A stretch of 64,000 bases of DNA, taken from assembly GCF_038396675.1 (NCBI RefSeq), contig NC_088933.1:36604001-36668000 (forward strand). Direction: 5' to 3'. The position numbers were made by a program, and so were the translations under genes. The notes beneath the pieces were generated by a model. It searched no databases. It was not told where the DNA came from and saw only the letters and a program-made list of their open reading frames with translations. Source of the stretch: Hydra vulgaris (Eukaryota; Cnidaria; Hydrozoa; Anthoathecata; Hydridae). Each line of letters starts with the position of its first letter. The stretch's first letter is position 1. Below are positions 13,101-24,030 of this stretch, one piece after another.

Positions 13101-13287
13101 TCATAAAACTAAATAAATCACCTCTTATTTTAAAGACTGTCATTAAAATGGAAATAACATTGTTACCGATCTTATCTGTCCAAATTAATCGCTTAACAAA
13201 AGGAAAGCTACATCTAACTTCCCAACTATTTTTCCATCCAATATGTTGTTTTAGAATTTCCCTCTCAGTTGAATACATTGTTATCAA
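10123..13287 (-). pseudogene. Unrecognised D/D/E-like transposase with coiled coil and PHD-type finger
   Basis: Read on the minus strand, N to C: 13287-13009 is an N-terminal piece. About 12850-12640 is a Lys/Glu/Gln-rich coiled coil, then CQICKCFACSN (Cys cluster) leading into 12509-12201. Frame 12191-11199 holds LLFAGDKGGKYMKFHFEVVN (possible first Asp) and LGGDFHFIDDVLG (possible second). Frame 11197-10496 carries a PHD-like finger: VQCGTCQKLFHQFC, then YECLACQ. Frame 10590-10123 holds GLLSEEEGEFLHNSVNKEL (possible catalytic Glu) and a final Cys pair set CVVCSERG / CLVCGHQ. Frames overlap or abut with small shifts; a roughly 23-bp repeat near 12173-12215 marks one break. The architecture resembles repetitive proteins of cnidarians, but I cannot name a superfamily and found no certain terminal repeats. 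Confidence 0.55.
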
Positions 13288-13289
13288 AA

Positions 13290-14185
13290 TAATGTTGACT
13301 TATTAATAAATATAATAAAAACAAATAAAATAATATTAATTAACAAATATATGCACTAGATAAAAGTGGATTTAACAATCTATCTGATATTAGTTTGATA
13401 ATCCAAAGAGAAAAATTCCGCGTAACTTTGTTTACTTTTATACGCCTAAAACTAACAAGATTAGTTGTAAAACATGACATTTTTGAAAACATATTTCATA
13501 ACATAGCTAAAGGCACGTAAAATAATTTTTTTATTTTCATTTGCATAAAAGGTTGAAATTTCATTAACTTACGTCATCCATCGAAAAAGTTACGTTTTGC
13601 ATTTAAAAACGATCAATTAAAAAATTTCTTTTTGTAAAAAATTCTGTTTTTAAAGCAGGAATAATGTAAATATTTATTTAACAAGGAAAGATAGATCTTA
13701 TATATTTTTTTAATTGCAAGATGAAAGATGAAAATATAAAAAAGTTACTATTAATTTAAAGTTTGTGAATTTTTATACTTTTTATGCGGAAATACTTTTT
13801 TTTGATAAACTCATGACGTCACGCTCGTTTTTAAATTGAGTGAAACAGCCGCGCGGTAAGGCAAGAATTTCATCTCGTATTCGTATGGAAAAAAACATCT
13901 CGCGGGACGTTTAAAGTCACGTGGCATTTGTTTACATATAATGGATTCGCGCTAGTTTTAATATAAAAACTACTAAAATAAAGTTCAAAAAAAGTTTATT
14001 AAACTTGCTACAAATAATCTAATAAGTTTTCATTTTAGATTAATCATGCAAATTAAAAACCTGGTGGTATTGCGTGTTTTGCAAAATAAATACAATTCAA
14101 TTAATCTAACAAAAAAAAGTTTTTGCTATAAAAATCATAAGAAGTAGCCCATTAATTATTTAATTCAAAAATTTTTAAACAACTT
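13290..14185. other. Non-coding stretch
   Basis: No coding signal. Around 13815-13950 is a more GC-rich patch with TGACGTCA and GTCACGTGGC, which could be the promoter-side end of the minus-strand transposase, or chance. Confidence 0.4.
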
Positions 14186-14187
14186 TT

Positions 14188-14310
14188 ACTCCCCCCCCCC
14201 CCCTTCCCTTTGTTAATAACTTGTCAAACTTCCATGAGACCTTTCACTCCCCCTCCTCCTCCCCATAAAATTACGTCAACATATGATATCCTCCCCCCCC
14301 TCCTTCCCCT
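14188..14310. repeat. C-rich low-complexity tract
   Basis: Runs of C and CCCTCC units near 14190-14205, 14245-14263 and 14291-14312. Not coding. Confidence 0.85.
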
Positions 14311-14545
14311 CCATTTTTCACTTAAAAATCAAATTAAAATGGAAAAAAAAACAAATCAATATTTTAAATTGACAAGTAAAGCCAAAGAGTGATTAAGGTT
14401 AAATATTTAGAAAAAGAAAATTAATTCAAACTTTAACTTATTACAATATTTAAAATGAATGTAACTATTTAAAATTACAACTGCTTGTTTTAAATAAAAG
14501 TAAAAAATATAGAAAATAAATAAGCGTTTAACTAATGAACATATA

Positions 14546-15119
14546 GGGGAGAGTGGGGTAATGGCGAACGCGGGGTAACTCCGAACATGGTCAAAACAGC
14601 ATTGTAAAAAAATAAATTCGACAATTTTTTTTTACCTGCTGAGAAGGGATCCTATGCTCAGTTCCAGACGTGCAGTAGTGTAATGAAGCTGCGGATGTTG
14701 TTCACTATAATTTGATTTTAAATTTTTCTGATAATTTTATGCAACTTTTTTCTTGAGTAACACTCTGTTGTAGCTTCTATGGAAATAAAGTCACTCCTTT
14801 TTTTTGTTTTTGTTGCATAATATAGTTTTTAGACTTAGTTATTACAATTAGCTTTTTATTCGCTATTACACAACAGTGCTTGTGATTGCCCCCCAATGTG
14901 TTCGGAATTACCCCACGTAGGCAGGGTAATTCCGAACACCAATGGTTTTATTTCTGGCATAAATTTTTATTTTATAATAAGATTTTTAAAAATTCCTTTT
15001 GAGGGTTTGTGACTGAGTAGTTAAACTAACTGATAAGCAATAAATATGATCAATTTTGTATAACTGGTGTCTTTAATTTGCATTCCCGCTTAGGTGTTCG
15101 CCAATAACCCACTCTCCCC
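14546..15119. mobile_element. 574-bp MITE with TA duplication (pogo/mariner-like)
   Basis: The left end GGGGAGAGTGGGGTAATGGC is matched by the inverted right end, 22 of 24 bases over GGGGAGAG...GCGAAC. TA lies on both sides (14544-14545 and 15120-15121). Subterminal repeats of the type GGGTAATTCCGAACA occur inside in both orientations (for example 14570-14585 and 14898-14940). No coding capacity. The first seven bases are the same as the end of the pogo-like element at 20072, so it may be mobilised by a related transposase. Confidence 0.85.
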
Positions 15120-15313
15120 TATCCAGTTTATAACTACAAAGGGTTACTCTGAACAAAAAAAAGATTGAAGTGTTCACAAAAATGTATAAAACTTACATGT
15201 TTAAATTATGAACATATTTCAAATTTATATACTTCAAAGACTCTGTTTTAATATTTACAAATACAAGTTCAGGAGAAATAAGATTAAAAAGTTAACAAAC
15301 AATAAACACTTTT

Positions 15314-16104
15314 AAAAGGAGTCGGACAACATCACTCTCCAAGATGACGTTGACAGAGCAGTGAAATGGTCACATATTTGGCTCTTGCATTTCAACGTTG
15401 AGAAATGCAAAGTAATGCATGTTGGGCGCGGATGTAATAAGTCAACGTACAAATACTCAATGTCAAACGTCGACGGCACCCGTCGTCCTCTCGAAGAAAC
15501 CGCAGTCGAAAGAGACCTTGGTGTGATGGTCTCGAATGACCTTAACGTTAGACCGCAAATAGAGTCAGCCGCATCAGTAGCAAATAGAGTGCTAGGGCGA
15601 CTCAAAAAAACATTTCGCAGTCGCAGTTTTTTATTTATGGCGCACTCTGTATCTCACGTACATTCGCCCCCATCTTGAGTTTGCTGTACAAGTCAAAAAT
15701 GGTCACCGCATTTAAAATCAGACATTGCCATTCTCGAGCAAGTCCAACATCGAGCAACAAAAACAATATCGACTATTAAACACATGACCTATGAAGATCG
15801 ACTCCAACGGCTCGGTTTAACAACTCTTGAAGAACGCCGCAAAAGAACAGATCTTATCGAGCAATTCAAAATCACTCGTAAACTCGAGCTTGTTAGTTTT
15901 GTCGTCCCGCAAAAAATTTCAAAAAGTAAAGATAAGTATATTCTAAGAGGCCATAACCATAAACTAAAACGTCAGATGGTAAAAAACTGCGAGGAGCGGT
16001 ATAACTTTTTTTCAAATAGAATTGTCGCCCCATGGAATGCGCTTTCGCAAGAAGCAGTGAACGCTCAATCCATCAACGCTTTCAAAAACAACATAAGAAA
16101 GTAA
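15314..16104 (+). pseudogene. 5'-truncated CR1-like LINE, C-terminal RT region
   Basis: Begins inside the RT: DDVDRAVKWSHIWLLHFNVE, KCKVMHVG, then ERDLGVMVSNDLNVRPQIE and VANRVLGRLKKTF. Two small compensating frameshifts at T and A runs near 15628 and 15695 interrupt LYLTYIRPHLEFAVQ. The frame of the start then resumes with MTYEDRLQRLGLTTLEERRK and ends PWNALSQEAVNAQSINAFKN at 16104. A short ATA-type tail at about 16230-16256 fits the microsatellite 3' ends of CR1-clade LINEs. It is clearly more GC-rich than its surroundings and different from the CR1 family at 35.5 and 42 kb. Confidence 0.8.
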
Positions 16105-16599
16105 CTTTATAGATACAATTGCTGCTTTGTCTGTAGCTTCTGTATATCCATGTTTGTCAGCATAGGGGGGCCTGGTGTAGCACCTCTTCATCAAATTATA
16201 AATAGATTATTGTATTTGTATTTGACCACTGAATAATAATAATAATAGTAATAACTTTTTTAATTTATTAACATAATTTTTACAAACAAATCCAAATCTT
16301 ATATCTTAGCCTCTACATCCTATGGAGATGCCAAATGTTCCTAAACTGTTATTATTGGTTCTGATTGAATAATTTCTTTTGGAAAATAAACACTAGACAA
16401 GTGGACATTTTTTTAACTAGCCATTCTATATTTAGTATCTTTTCTTGAGCAATAATTGCCATAACCTCTTTCTGCTGTTAGGGTGCATATAGTTTTTGAC
16501 TTGACCCAGGTATAGATTGTTTGTGCTGTTGAATGTACTTCTTTAACATGGCTCACAAATCAACATAATGGCAACAGATCAGCTTAATTAGTCTTGACA

Positions 16600-17480
16600 A
16601 TTCTTGATTAAGCGGAGCTATTTTGCTTCTCTACTCGATTAAACGCGATTTTACCAGGCGCATACATTTAAAAATATTGCAAATACAACTATATAACGCG
16701 ATTCTAACAGGCGCATACATTGTTACAAACATTGCATCAATGTTCTGCATTACAAAATGATAGATGGCCACATCAATAACTTTTTCATACCTTGGATTTT
16801 CATCAGGTTCAGCATTCAGAAACATAATAAAAATTATTGCTTGGATTCTTTGTAGTAACGTTAAATTCTTCCAACTCTAGAAGCCTTTCATAGTCCATGG
16901 CTATAAGCTGACGATAAAGAATGCTTTCCTGATCTAATGCAATGTAGCGATGTATTGGACATGCATTAAAAGTGGAGCTTGCTTGTTAACTGTTACCAAT
17001 CCAACTGGGACTCTGGCATTGTCATTTTGACTGATAAAACATACTTCTTAAATTCCAACAAAGAAGCCACCTCCTCTATGCGATTCAAAGCAGCTGTACA
17101 AAATCTACCATCAATGTGTTTTGAGTGAAAATCGTTTTGTGCTCAAATTAACTTTACTGGTACATTTGTAAAATGGTGTTAGAAAATAATTTTTTTTTTT
17201 GGCAAGATCCGAGTATAAACAGCACTTTTACTTATTTGAAAACCACAAGCTAAATATAATTCTGTCTTTTGTCAAGAGCAGCAGACCCATACAATGCAAT
17301 GTCAACAATGGTTTTTAAAAGTTGAGATTGATCTTTTTTAATTATTGGTCGACCAATAATTAAAAATTATTTTTAACTGGACTTCTATTGGACTTTAATT
17401 TACTATAGATGTCAGGGCTTTTAGCAAAAATTTAACCTAAAGTTTCTTTTTTTATTCGGTATATCTTCTGTCTTAATTGT
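16600..17480 (-). pseudogene. Decayed copy of an unnamed DDE-like repeat protein
   Basis: Minus-strand fragments in order: TIVDIALYGSAA near 17320, KHIDGRFCTAALNRIEEVA near 17110, NDNARVPVG with LLMHVQYIATLH near 17020-16950, MDYERLLELEEFNV near 16890, and EPDENPRYEKVIDVAIYHF at about 16810. The same motif set occurs at 18140-19375. These motifs belong to a repetitive protein family of animals that I know only as uncharacterised; the DDKARVPLG and GPDENPRY blocks look like acidic active-site segments. Many stops and frameshifts. Confidence 0.55.
17335..17366. repeat. 32-bp perfect palindrome without loop
   Basis: Perfect two-fold symmetry centred on GGTC|GACC at 17350/17351, inside the decayed DDE-like copy. 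Confidence 0.95.
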
Positions 17481-18139
17481 TCATACTTCTTTCATTTTAG
17501 TTTTTTTTTGTAGGTCATTCACGTTAAACTTATTTTTTTTAGTTTTTTTTCCTGTTCTGAACTTAAAACACAACTTACTTGAAGACTCTAATAAATCGAT
17601 TAAAAAAAGAAGTTATTTTTTTAATTGATTTAAAAGTTTAATTTTTTTTTTACTTTTTCTTGATTTTTCCGTTTCCTTTAATTTATTTTTTTCAGATAAT
17701 TGTTAAATATGCTGTAATCAATCACCTTTAAGAAAAACAATTTTTAATTTTAATTTTTATATTGTATCTTTATGCTTTCAACAATTCTCTCCCCCTCCCA
17801 TTGTTTAAGTACGTATTATTTATTACAAAATCAAATCCCTAACTTCCCCAACGCATAAATTTTTAAAAACATTAAAAACAAAAAAATCTTTTTTGGTAAC
17901 TCAACATTTCTCTGAACTTAATCAAAAACCAAGAAGTTATCAACAAATCGAAAGAAAAATATTCTAAATAATATTCTTGATTATTTTATATTTCCGGTAA
18001 ATAGTGACTTAAATGAATCGAATATGTTATCGAATACAGGCATGAATTCTGCTTCCACACTTTTATTAGGAATCTCCTCACTGTCATCTTCAATTTTATT
18101 TATATGTTCATTTTCACTAACACTATCCTCACTTTTCAT
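17481..18139. other. T-rich non-coding stretch
   Basis: Long T runs and AT-rich DNA. The part just beyond 17480 may be the unrecognisable N-terminal continuation of the decayed copy. Confidence 0.4.
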
Positions 18140-19375
18140 TTCAAATGTTATTTTTTGTTTTTATACGTGCTTTCTTGCGTCGTTCCATGGTAGCCTCGAG
18201 CGGCCAGTATTGTATGCACTTGTCACAAATTCCGTTTGTAAGCTTTTCTTTCAACGAAGGGCAATAAATATCATGTTTTACAATTTTGTACTTTATTTCT
18301 TCTGAAGGTATATATTGAAGCAAAATGTAATGCGTCAGTGGTGCAAATGTAGCCAACATTTGCACCACTGACGCATTACATTTTGCTTCAATATATACGT
18401 TTGATACGTTTTCCAAATATCATAACGGTTCCATTTATTACGTTCCGGTTTGATACGTTTTAACCATTCTCGCATTATTCGTAAATTCCCGGAAATAGAA
18501 TGAAGCGTTTAGGGAAGATTTTCAGCCAGTTTGTTTCAAATGTTAAATAACATGACTCTTCTTGGCATTTCACGATTTGAATGTTGTATAGTGATTGCTG
18601 GAAACGTTTGTCTACCCAAATAGGATCAGGAGTCGGTGGTTCATATGTTTTCTCCGCTGGTACAGCCTGGCAATAAACAAGATACCCGCCAATAATGATT
18701 TTTTTCCAAATTTGGGATAAAACTTCAGTCACTTTTTGGAAATTTTCTGGCTCGAGTTTTGGTTGATTGTTTTTCCAGAAGAAATAAGGTGATTGCCTAA
18801 ATAATTGTAAGGAAAAACTATTCCAGTCAAATCACGAGAAAGAAGTGTCATTTTTCTTTCGATTGGGTTAAAAGCTGTAAGCCCAGCTGCATTTACACCG
18901 TAAAGCAAAGTATCTAAATTAAGTAAGCAGAAAAGGTTAATAGCAATTGCTTATGTTTAATGAAAGCGTGGTGCTTCATACTGATCTCCATCAAAATAAT
19001 TGGTTTACGTTTAACCAACTTGGTTTTAAAGAGCTCTCTAACATCAAAAGCAGGTGTAAAAGCATTCTATGTATCGCGTTTCCTGCTTCTTATGCGTATG
19101 AAAGTAATCCCCACTGTAAGATACATTTCCGGTTTTGTTAACTTCGCATATGCCATTCACTGATGGGATTAGTTTGTTCTGTGGGCCAACAGCAAAGTTG
19201 TGATCCATGAGTTGTTTGATCATGTATTCTATATGCATTAGCAATGGCATTTCAACGATTGCTGCAGCAAGACCCAATGGCACCCTGGCTTTATCATCGT
19301 TGGAAATAAAAAGCACAGCTTTTGGTCCAAACAATTTGCAAAGATGTCATTAATGTATGATTTACCAAACATTCT
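18140..19375 (-). pseudogene. Second copy of the unnamed DDE-like repeat protein
   Basis: Minus frame 19334-19044 reads FISNDDKARVPLGLAAAIVE, LLMHIEYMIKQLMDHNFAVG and NKLIPSVNGICEV. About 18900-18740 gives GVNAAGLTAFNPIERKMTLL and LTGIVFPYN. Frame 18732-18475 gives VTEVLSQIWKK to FPGIYE. After the fold-back at 18308-18398 the C-terminal end reads YCPSLKEKLTNGICDKC and RRKKARIK, with a Cys pair typical of the family's tail. It covers more of the protein than the copy at 16.6-17.5 kb and has fewer stops, but the segment carrying the DENPRY block is not recognisable here. Confidence 0.6.
18308..18398. repeat. Fold-back palindrome, 43-bp perfect arms
   Basis: Arms 18308-18350 and 18356-18398 with a 5-bp loop. 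The left arm is transposase coding sequence read on the minus strand; the right arm is its inverted copy. Confidence 0.95.
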
Positions 19376-20069
19376 ATCGTCATTTTTTTTTTCGCGTTGA
19401 GTTTTTTTGGACTATACGTTTTTGGGTAACTCCTCTTCCCCCCATACCTGCATACATACTTTATGCAAAACTCATTTTGCTTTATTTCTTGAATGAATCA
19501 ATTGCAATGATAGTGTTTAATATTTACTGACATCTTGACATCGAAAGAACCACAAGAGGCTTGCGAGCCTCAGGTTGCCAAAGCAGAGGTCGGCAAGCTG
19601 CGCCTAGTAACTAGTTTGTAGATTGTGTACTTCCATAAATCTTATTTGTTTGCATAGCAGAATGACCAACAAAAACTTTGAAAAAATAATATTGTTAATA
19701 GTAAACATCTTATGTGTGCTTATTTAGTTCTGTATGTGTCGGGTCTTTTTAAAGCACAAAACGGTTTTTAAAAAGTATAACTATAAATAGCTTTATTAAA
19801 ACACTGAGGGTTGAGCGAGTGTGTAACACACGACTTCAAAAGCTGCCTAATTTTTTGTTTTTTAAAGTAATTAAGTTTATTTAAAAACAACATTGTTAAC
19901 GTCTACTTGTTTTGACCTAACCCCCTCCCCCTCCAATGTTCAAGTTGTATGAGTTTTAAAGGAGGTGGAAAATTTTTATCGCGGTTAAACGAGATAATTT
20001 TTATCTATATGAATAGCCCCTTAGAGAGACTGAAGATCGATCAAGGCGTAACAACCTTAGGATTGATGG
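19376..20069. other. Non-coding stretch before the pogo-like element
   Basis: AT-rich except a GC-richer patch at 19555-19610 (GGCTTGCGAGCCTCAGGTTG) that resembles the ends of some hAT elements; no partner end was found. A short C-rich tract lies at 19920-19935. Confidence 0.4.
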
Positions 20070-20471
20070 TAGGGGAGACCGGGGCACGTTGGCCCGCTTT
20101 TTTTCCTTGATGTGTAACTTTTTAGCTTTTTGTTTTTTAATTATTTTTTTTTGGAAAAAGATTGAGTTGTCCCTAGACTATCCGGAAAAAACATTAACAA
20201 AAGTTCATAATAGCTTTTCAACATATTTAAAACTGTTTTTGTTAGGTCATATCGGGTGGGCCAACCTATCCCGTTAAGTTAGCCCAAGGATTGGGGCAGA
20301 TTGGCCCACATACAACGTATGGCAGACTTTGAGGTGAAAAAACGCTCATTGAGCAAAAACAACTTTATAACTTGATAAAACGAAATTGAAACAACTTTTA
20401 AAACTACAAAAAACTTTTAAAACAATAAACTACAAAAAAATGTAAAACAAAATACAACAATAACATTTTAT

Positions 20472-22197
20472 TTAACAACAGTATAAACATTTATAATCTA
20501 ACCTCTTTGCATCTTTTTCTACACAACTCACACAAGCCCAACACTGACAGCTTGAACACTGTATCCACACAGCACCTGGAAGGCTGTTTGAGAACAGCTT
20601 GAAGCAACTAAGACACAAGACATCTTCCTCATTATCATCTTTGTTTTTCTTGTTGCGTTTTTCTTTTACAGGTTGACTGGCAAAAATTTTGCTTGTTTTA
20701 GAGTTACTTGGACCGGCTTCTTTGGTAGAAAATAGTTTTTTATTTTTTGAGTCCTTCTGTTTTTTTTCTTTTGCTGCTTTCTGTTCCTGTTGCAAGGCTT
20801 TTTTAACTGGTGTATCAGTTAATATAGCAGAAATTCGTTTCCGATTTCTGAGCTTATTTACATTGTTTTTTCTAGGCTGAGCTCTTTCAAAAGGCCTCAC
20901 TTCTTCAGAAGATGGTAAAAGTGAAGAGTTTGGAGTAGCACCTGATGTGCTGTTCAAGTCTGGAAAATTTCCTTTCTTAGATTTTGATTCATTTGAATTA
21001 AATTTTTTGAATTTTTTTGTTTACAATCCACAGATGAAACTTCATTGCTAGGTGTTTGTTTACAATCCACAGCTGAAACTTCGTTTCTAGGTAATTGTTT
21101 AGTGATACTAAAATCCACAGATGACATTTTAGTGCTAGGGTCTGGTCTATCTGTTAAATATGATGCCAAAAAATCACTTTCTGAAAAAATATCTCTGTTA
21201 AATGGGCAAATACCTGTTGCTTGGAAACCACTAATTATGTTCCTTTGAGTTATAGCATTAGGAAATGCTGTTTTTACTATACCAGGTATGTTATAGATAG
21301 TCATAGGTCATTTGTTTACAGTAGCCCATGCATCACATGCTGAGTTCACAAACTTTTTAAAAGGACCATAAACACTTCTATCTAATGGTTGTAATTTATG
21401 ACTACAGTGTGCTGGAAAAAATAAAAGTGTGATACCATTTTCTTTACAAAAATCAAGTACTGCTGTATCAAGATGAGAGCTGTGGTTGTCAATCAATACC
21501 AGACAAGAGCGATCATTGGAACAACGTGCATGGATAGAAAAATGTTTGATATATTTAAGAAAATTTGTCTCTGTCATCCATCTTGAAGAATGTGCTGATC
21601 TATCACATCCTATTGGTCCATCACGAATAAAGTGAGATTTAAAATTAACTCTGAGAAAGATAAAATATGGAGGTATGCTATTGCCAATTGCACTAACCGC
21701 CAAAGCCATAGTCACTAATGCTGCTCTTTCTGCTGATGTTACTTAAACTATCTGTCAAAAGCCTCTACGTGCAACAACACGTTGTTGCACGTAGAGGCTT
21801 TTGACAGATAGTTTAAGTAACATCATATTTGTGCCAGGTTTCTTTTATCTAATTTAGGTGATAGTAAATCTCTCTCTATAGCTGCGTTATCAGGCGTATG
21901 TTCTGCATTAGGCTTATGTACTGTTGCAGTAACATCAAACTCAAGTGTGTTATCATTGTTAGAATTTGAAAGAACCACTTGGCAATCAAGTTCTACTTCA
22001 GTTTGAACCGAAGCATTAGATGTAGATGGCAACCTTTTGGATATGCAATACCTTTCTAGAGTCTTACATGGTATATTAAATTCTCTGCTAACTGGTCTAA
22101 TTGATCTTTTAAATTTTGTAACTTGTATCACTGCCGATAACATTGTTTCTTCTGACATTTTTCCACGTTGTGACTTGCAAATATAATTTCGTACCAT
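20472..22197 (-). pseudogene. Pogo-like transposase with C-terminal PHD-like Cys domain, central deletion
   Basis: Minus strand. Frame 22197-21823 starts MVRNYICKSQRGKMSEE and contains the psq helix-turn-helix (SREFNIPCKTLERY). A fold-back palindrome (21734-21825) replaces the CENP-B-like part and the first catalytic Asp motif. Frame 21715-21308 holds VTSAERAALVTMA upstream, LVLIDNHSSH (second Asp) and KLQPLDRSVYGPFKK (third Asp). A single TGA at 21308-21310 precedes PMTIYNIPGIVKTAFP in the same frame. One frameshift near 20960-21010 leads to 20957-20472, a Lys-rich region ending in CLSCFKLF, WIQCSSCQCWACVSC and YKCLYCC, a PHD-like Cys set. The fold is clear and the copy is inactive because the first Asp is missing. 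Confidence 0.85.
21734..21825. repeat. Fold-back palindrome, 45-bp perfect arms, inside the transposase
   Basis: Arms 21734-21778 and 21781-21825, 2-bp loop. The left arm is real coding sequence (VARRGF then VTSAE on the minus strand). The right arm is an inverted copy that abuts the helix-turn-helix frame. Confidence 0.97.
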
Positions 22198-23070
22198 TTT
22201 TAGGTAGGTCTAAAATAAATTCAAAAACCAAAAGTACATTACTTTATTACATGTTTTATAATTAACTATTTCTTTTTTATTTAATTGTTTATATACCTGC
22301 ATACTTATATATTTAAAAAATTACATTTTATATTTTTCTTTTTTAAAATACTAAATACTTATTTACTTTTAATCATTAATAATTTACATAACTTGTGTCA
22401 TATTAAATTTATATATCATATGTAAATTTAAGTGTTAAGTATGAAAAGTTAAGTGTATTATGAATAAAGTATTAAATTTATATGTGTAATTATAACTAGT
22501 ATGTAAAAGTTTAAATATCAATTAAACTTACATATATAAGTTATATTATAAGTTAAATAATATATATAATAAAAATCTAAGTTAAAATTACATTTTATAA
22601 TAAGATTATTTATCCAAATTTAAATATCATGTATACGAGCGATATTTTCTTATTATTGACGTATAAAACCCAAAAAAAAACGTATAAAAACAAATGCCAA
22701 TTTGTTTATGAAGCTTATTTCTGATCTTATATGTTTTACAAGTTGAAATATTTTTATAACAAAAACAGTTTTTCCGTCACAAATTTACCCGAATTATTTT
22801 ATAAATCTATGGGGCAAGTTGGCCACATGGCCAATGTGCCCCGGTGTAGTATGAGGTTTTTACTCCCGCGTTTTTTTTACTCCCCAGTAAAAACCGCTTA
22901 TTAAATTTTTCTCCCCAGTAAAATTCTCATATTAAAATTTTACTACCATTATGAGATTTTTACTCCAAAAAAATATTTTGTTGCAAAACGTATTTAATTA
23001 CTGTGGTTCTTGGAAAAGTATTAAAAAAGCAAATCTTTTAAAGCAGTAGCTTATTTTTTTTAATTTAGCG

Positions 23071-23229
23071 ATGCATACTGAATTTACCGACGTTTATAAT
23101 TTGTTCAAAAAAGGTATATATCCAAAGACAGCTATTAGTAAAGGTGATAAATCAAACTTTCGAAGAAAAGCAAAGCCATTTGTAATTGAAGATAATGAGT
23201 TGTATCATCTGGGTAAATCTAGCGTTAAG
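23071..23229 (+). pseudogene. Ginger-type integrase N-terminal exon
   Basis: Starts MHTEFTDVYNLFKKGIYPKT and continues KSNFRRKAKPFVIEDNELYH, LGKSSVK, ending at a good donor AAG|GTAAGC (23229/23230). The FRRKAK.FV..D..LY pattern is the usual lead-in to the HHCC zinc finger of Ginger and LTR-retrotransposon integrases. The following exon with HHCC and DDE was not found in the element. The 3' half of the exon is duplicated in inverted orientation just downstream. Confidence 0.6.
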
Positions 23230-23370
23230 GTAAGCAGTTTTTAAGACTTAAAGTAGTGTGTTGAAAGAAAACTGCTTACCTTAACGCTAGATTTACCCAG
23301 ATGATACAACTCATTATCTTCAATTACAAATGGCTTTGCTTTTCTTCGAAAGTTTGATTTATCACCTTTA
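23139..23370. repeat. Fold-back palindrome, 103-bp perfect arms
   Basis: Arms 23139-23241 and 23268-23370 with a 26-bp loop. The left arm is the integrase exon including its splice donor; the right arm is an exact inverted copy. Confidence 0.97.
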
Positions 23371-24030
23371 CTTAAATTAAGTATATATTTGTACTTAAAT
23401 TAAGTATATATTTGTATTTTGTAATTTAATACTAATGTTTTTTAATGTAATTTTCATTTAATTAGTTATTAATTAATTTTAATTAATTACTTATCAATTA
23501 AATAAAATGTACAGTGTATTTTTATTATTTCTTAAATAAGATTGTTGTTATTTTAAGTTTTTTGTTGCAAGTTTTGATTAGTTTGATTTTATTTTATTTA
23601 GAGATGTTTATGTTTTTTTATCTTGCCTTTGAATGCATGTGTGTTAAATATTAATTCTTTTTAAATTTATTTGTTGTCTTTATTTGTTGTTGTTGTTGTT
23701 GTTGTTCTATTTTTTATCTTACTACGATACAACAACCTTTAAGTACATGTGTGTTATATATGTGTGTTGAATTATTCTTTATAAATTTTTGTATTTGGAA
23801 ATTTATACTTAATACTATGTGTATTGTAGAAGTAGTAGCATATTTAAACATACATGCTATAACTGTTTCAAATGCAGCAGGTGTTATATATTTTTTTTAT
23901 CTTGCTGAGATACTGGGGCATACACGTCTACAGCGAAATTATAATACAAGGCCAACATTTTTCAAATATTGGCCAAATAAAAACCTTGGCCAATATTTTT
24001 AAAAACGTTACCAAGAACAACATAGAATTA
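23371..24030. other. Non-coding interior of the Ginger-type element
   Basis: AT-rich; a (TGT)n run at 23670-23705 and two similar segments near 23625-23650 and 23730-23770. No coding motif was recognised. Confidence 0.45.

Noticed and set aside
13815-13950. CRE-like TGACGTCA and E-box-like CACGTG as promoter elements
   Set aside because: Single chance-level matches without a clear start site; noted only in the stretch description.
19540-19640. hAT-like terminus (GGCTTGCGAGCCTCAGGTTG)
   Set aside because: No second end, no 8-bp duplication and no transposase nearby.
22830-22844. Right end of a short pogo-like element at the Ginger border
   Set aside because: GTGCCCCGG resembles the terminal repeat, but CCGG is duplicated on the other side of the Ginger-type element and the true matching end with TA lies at 26065.
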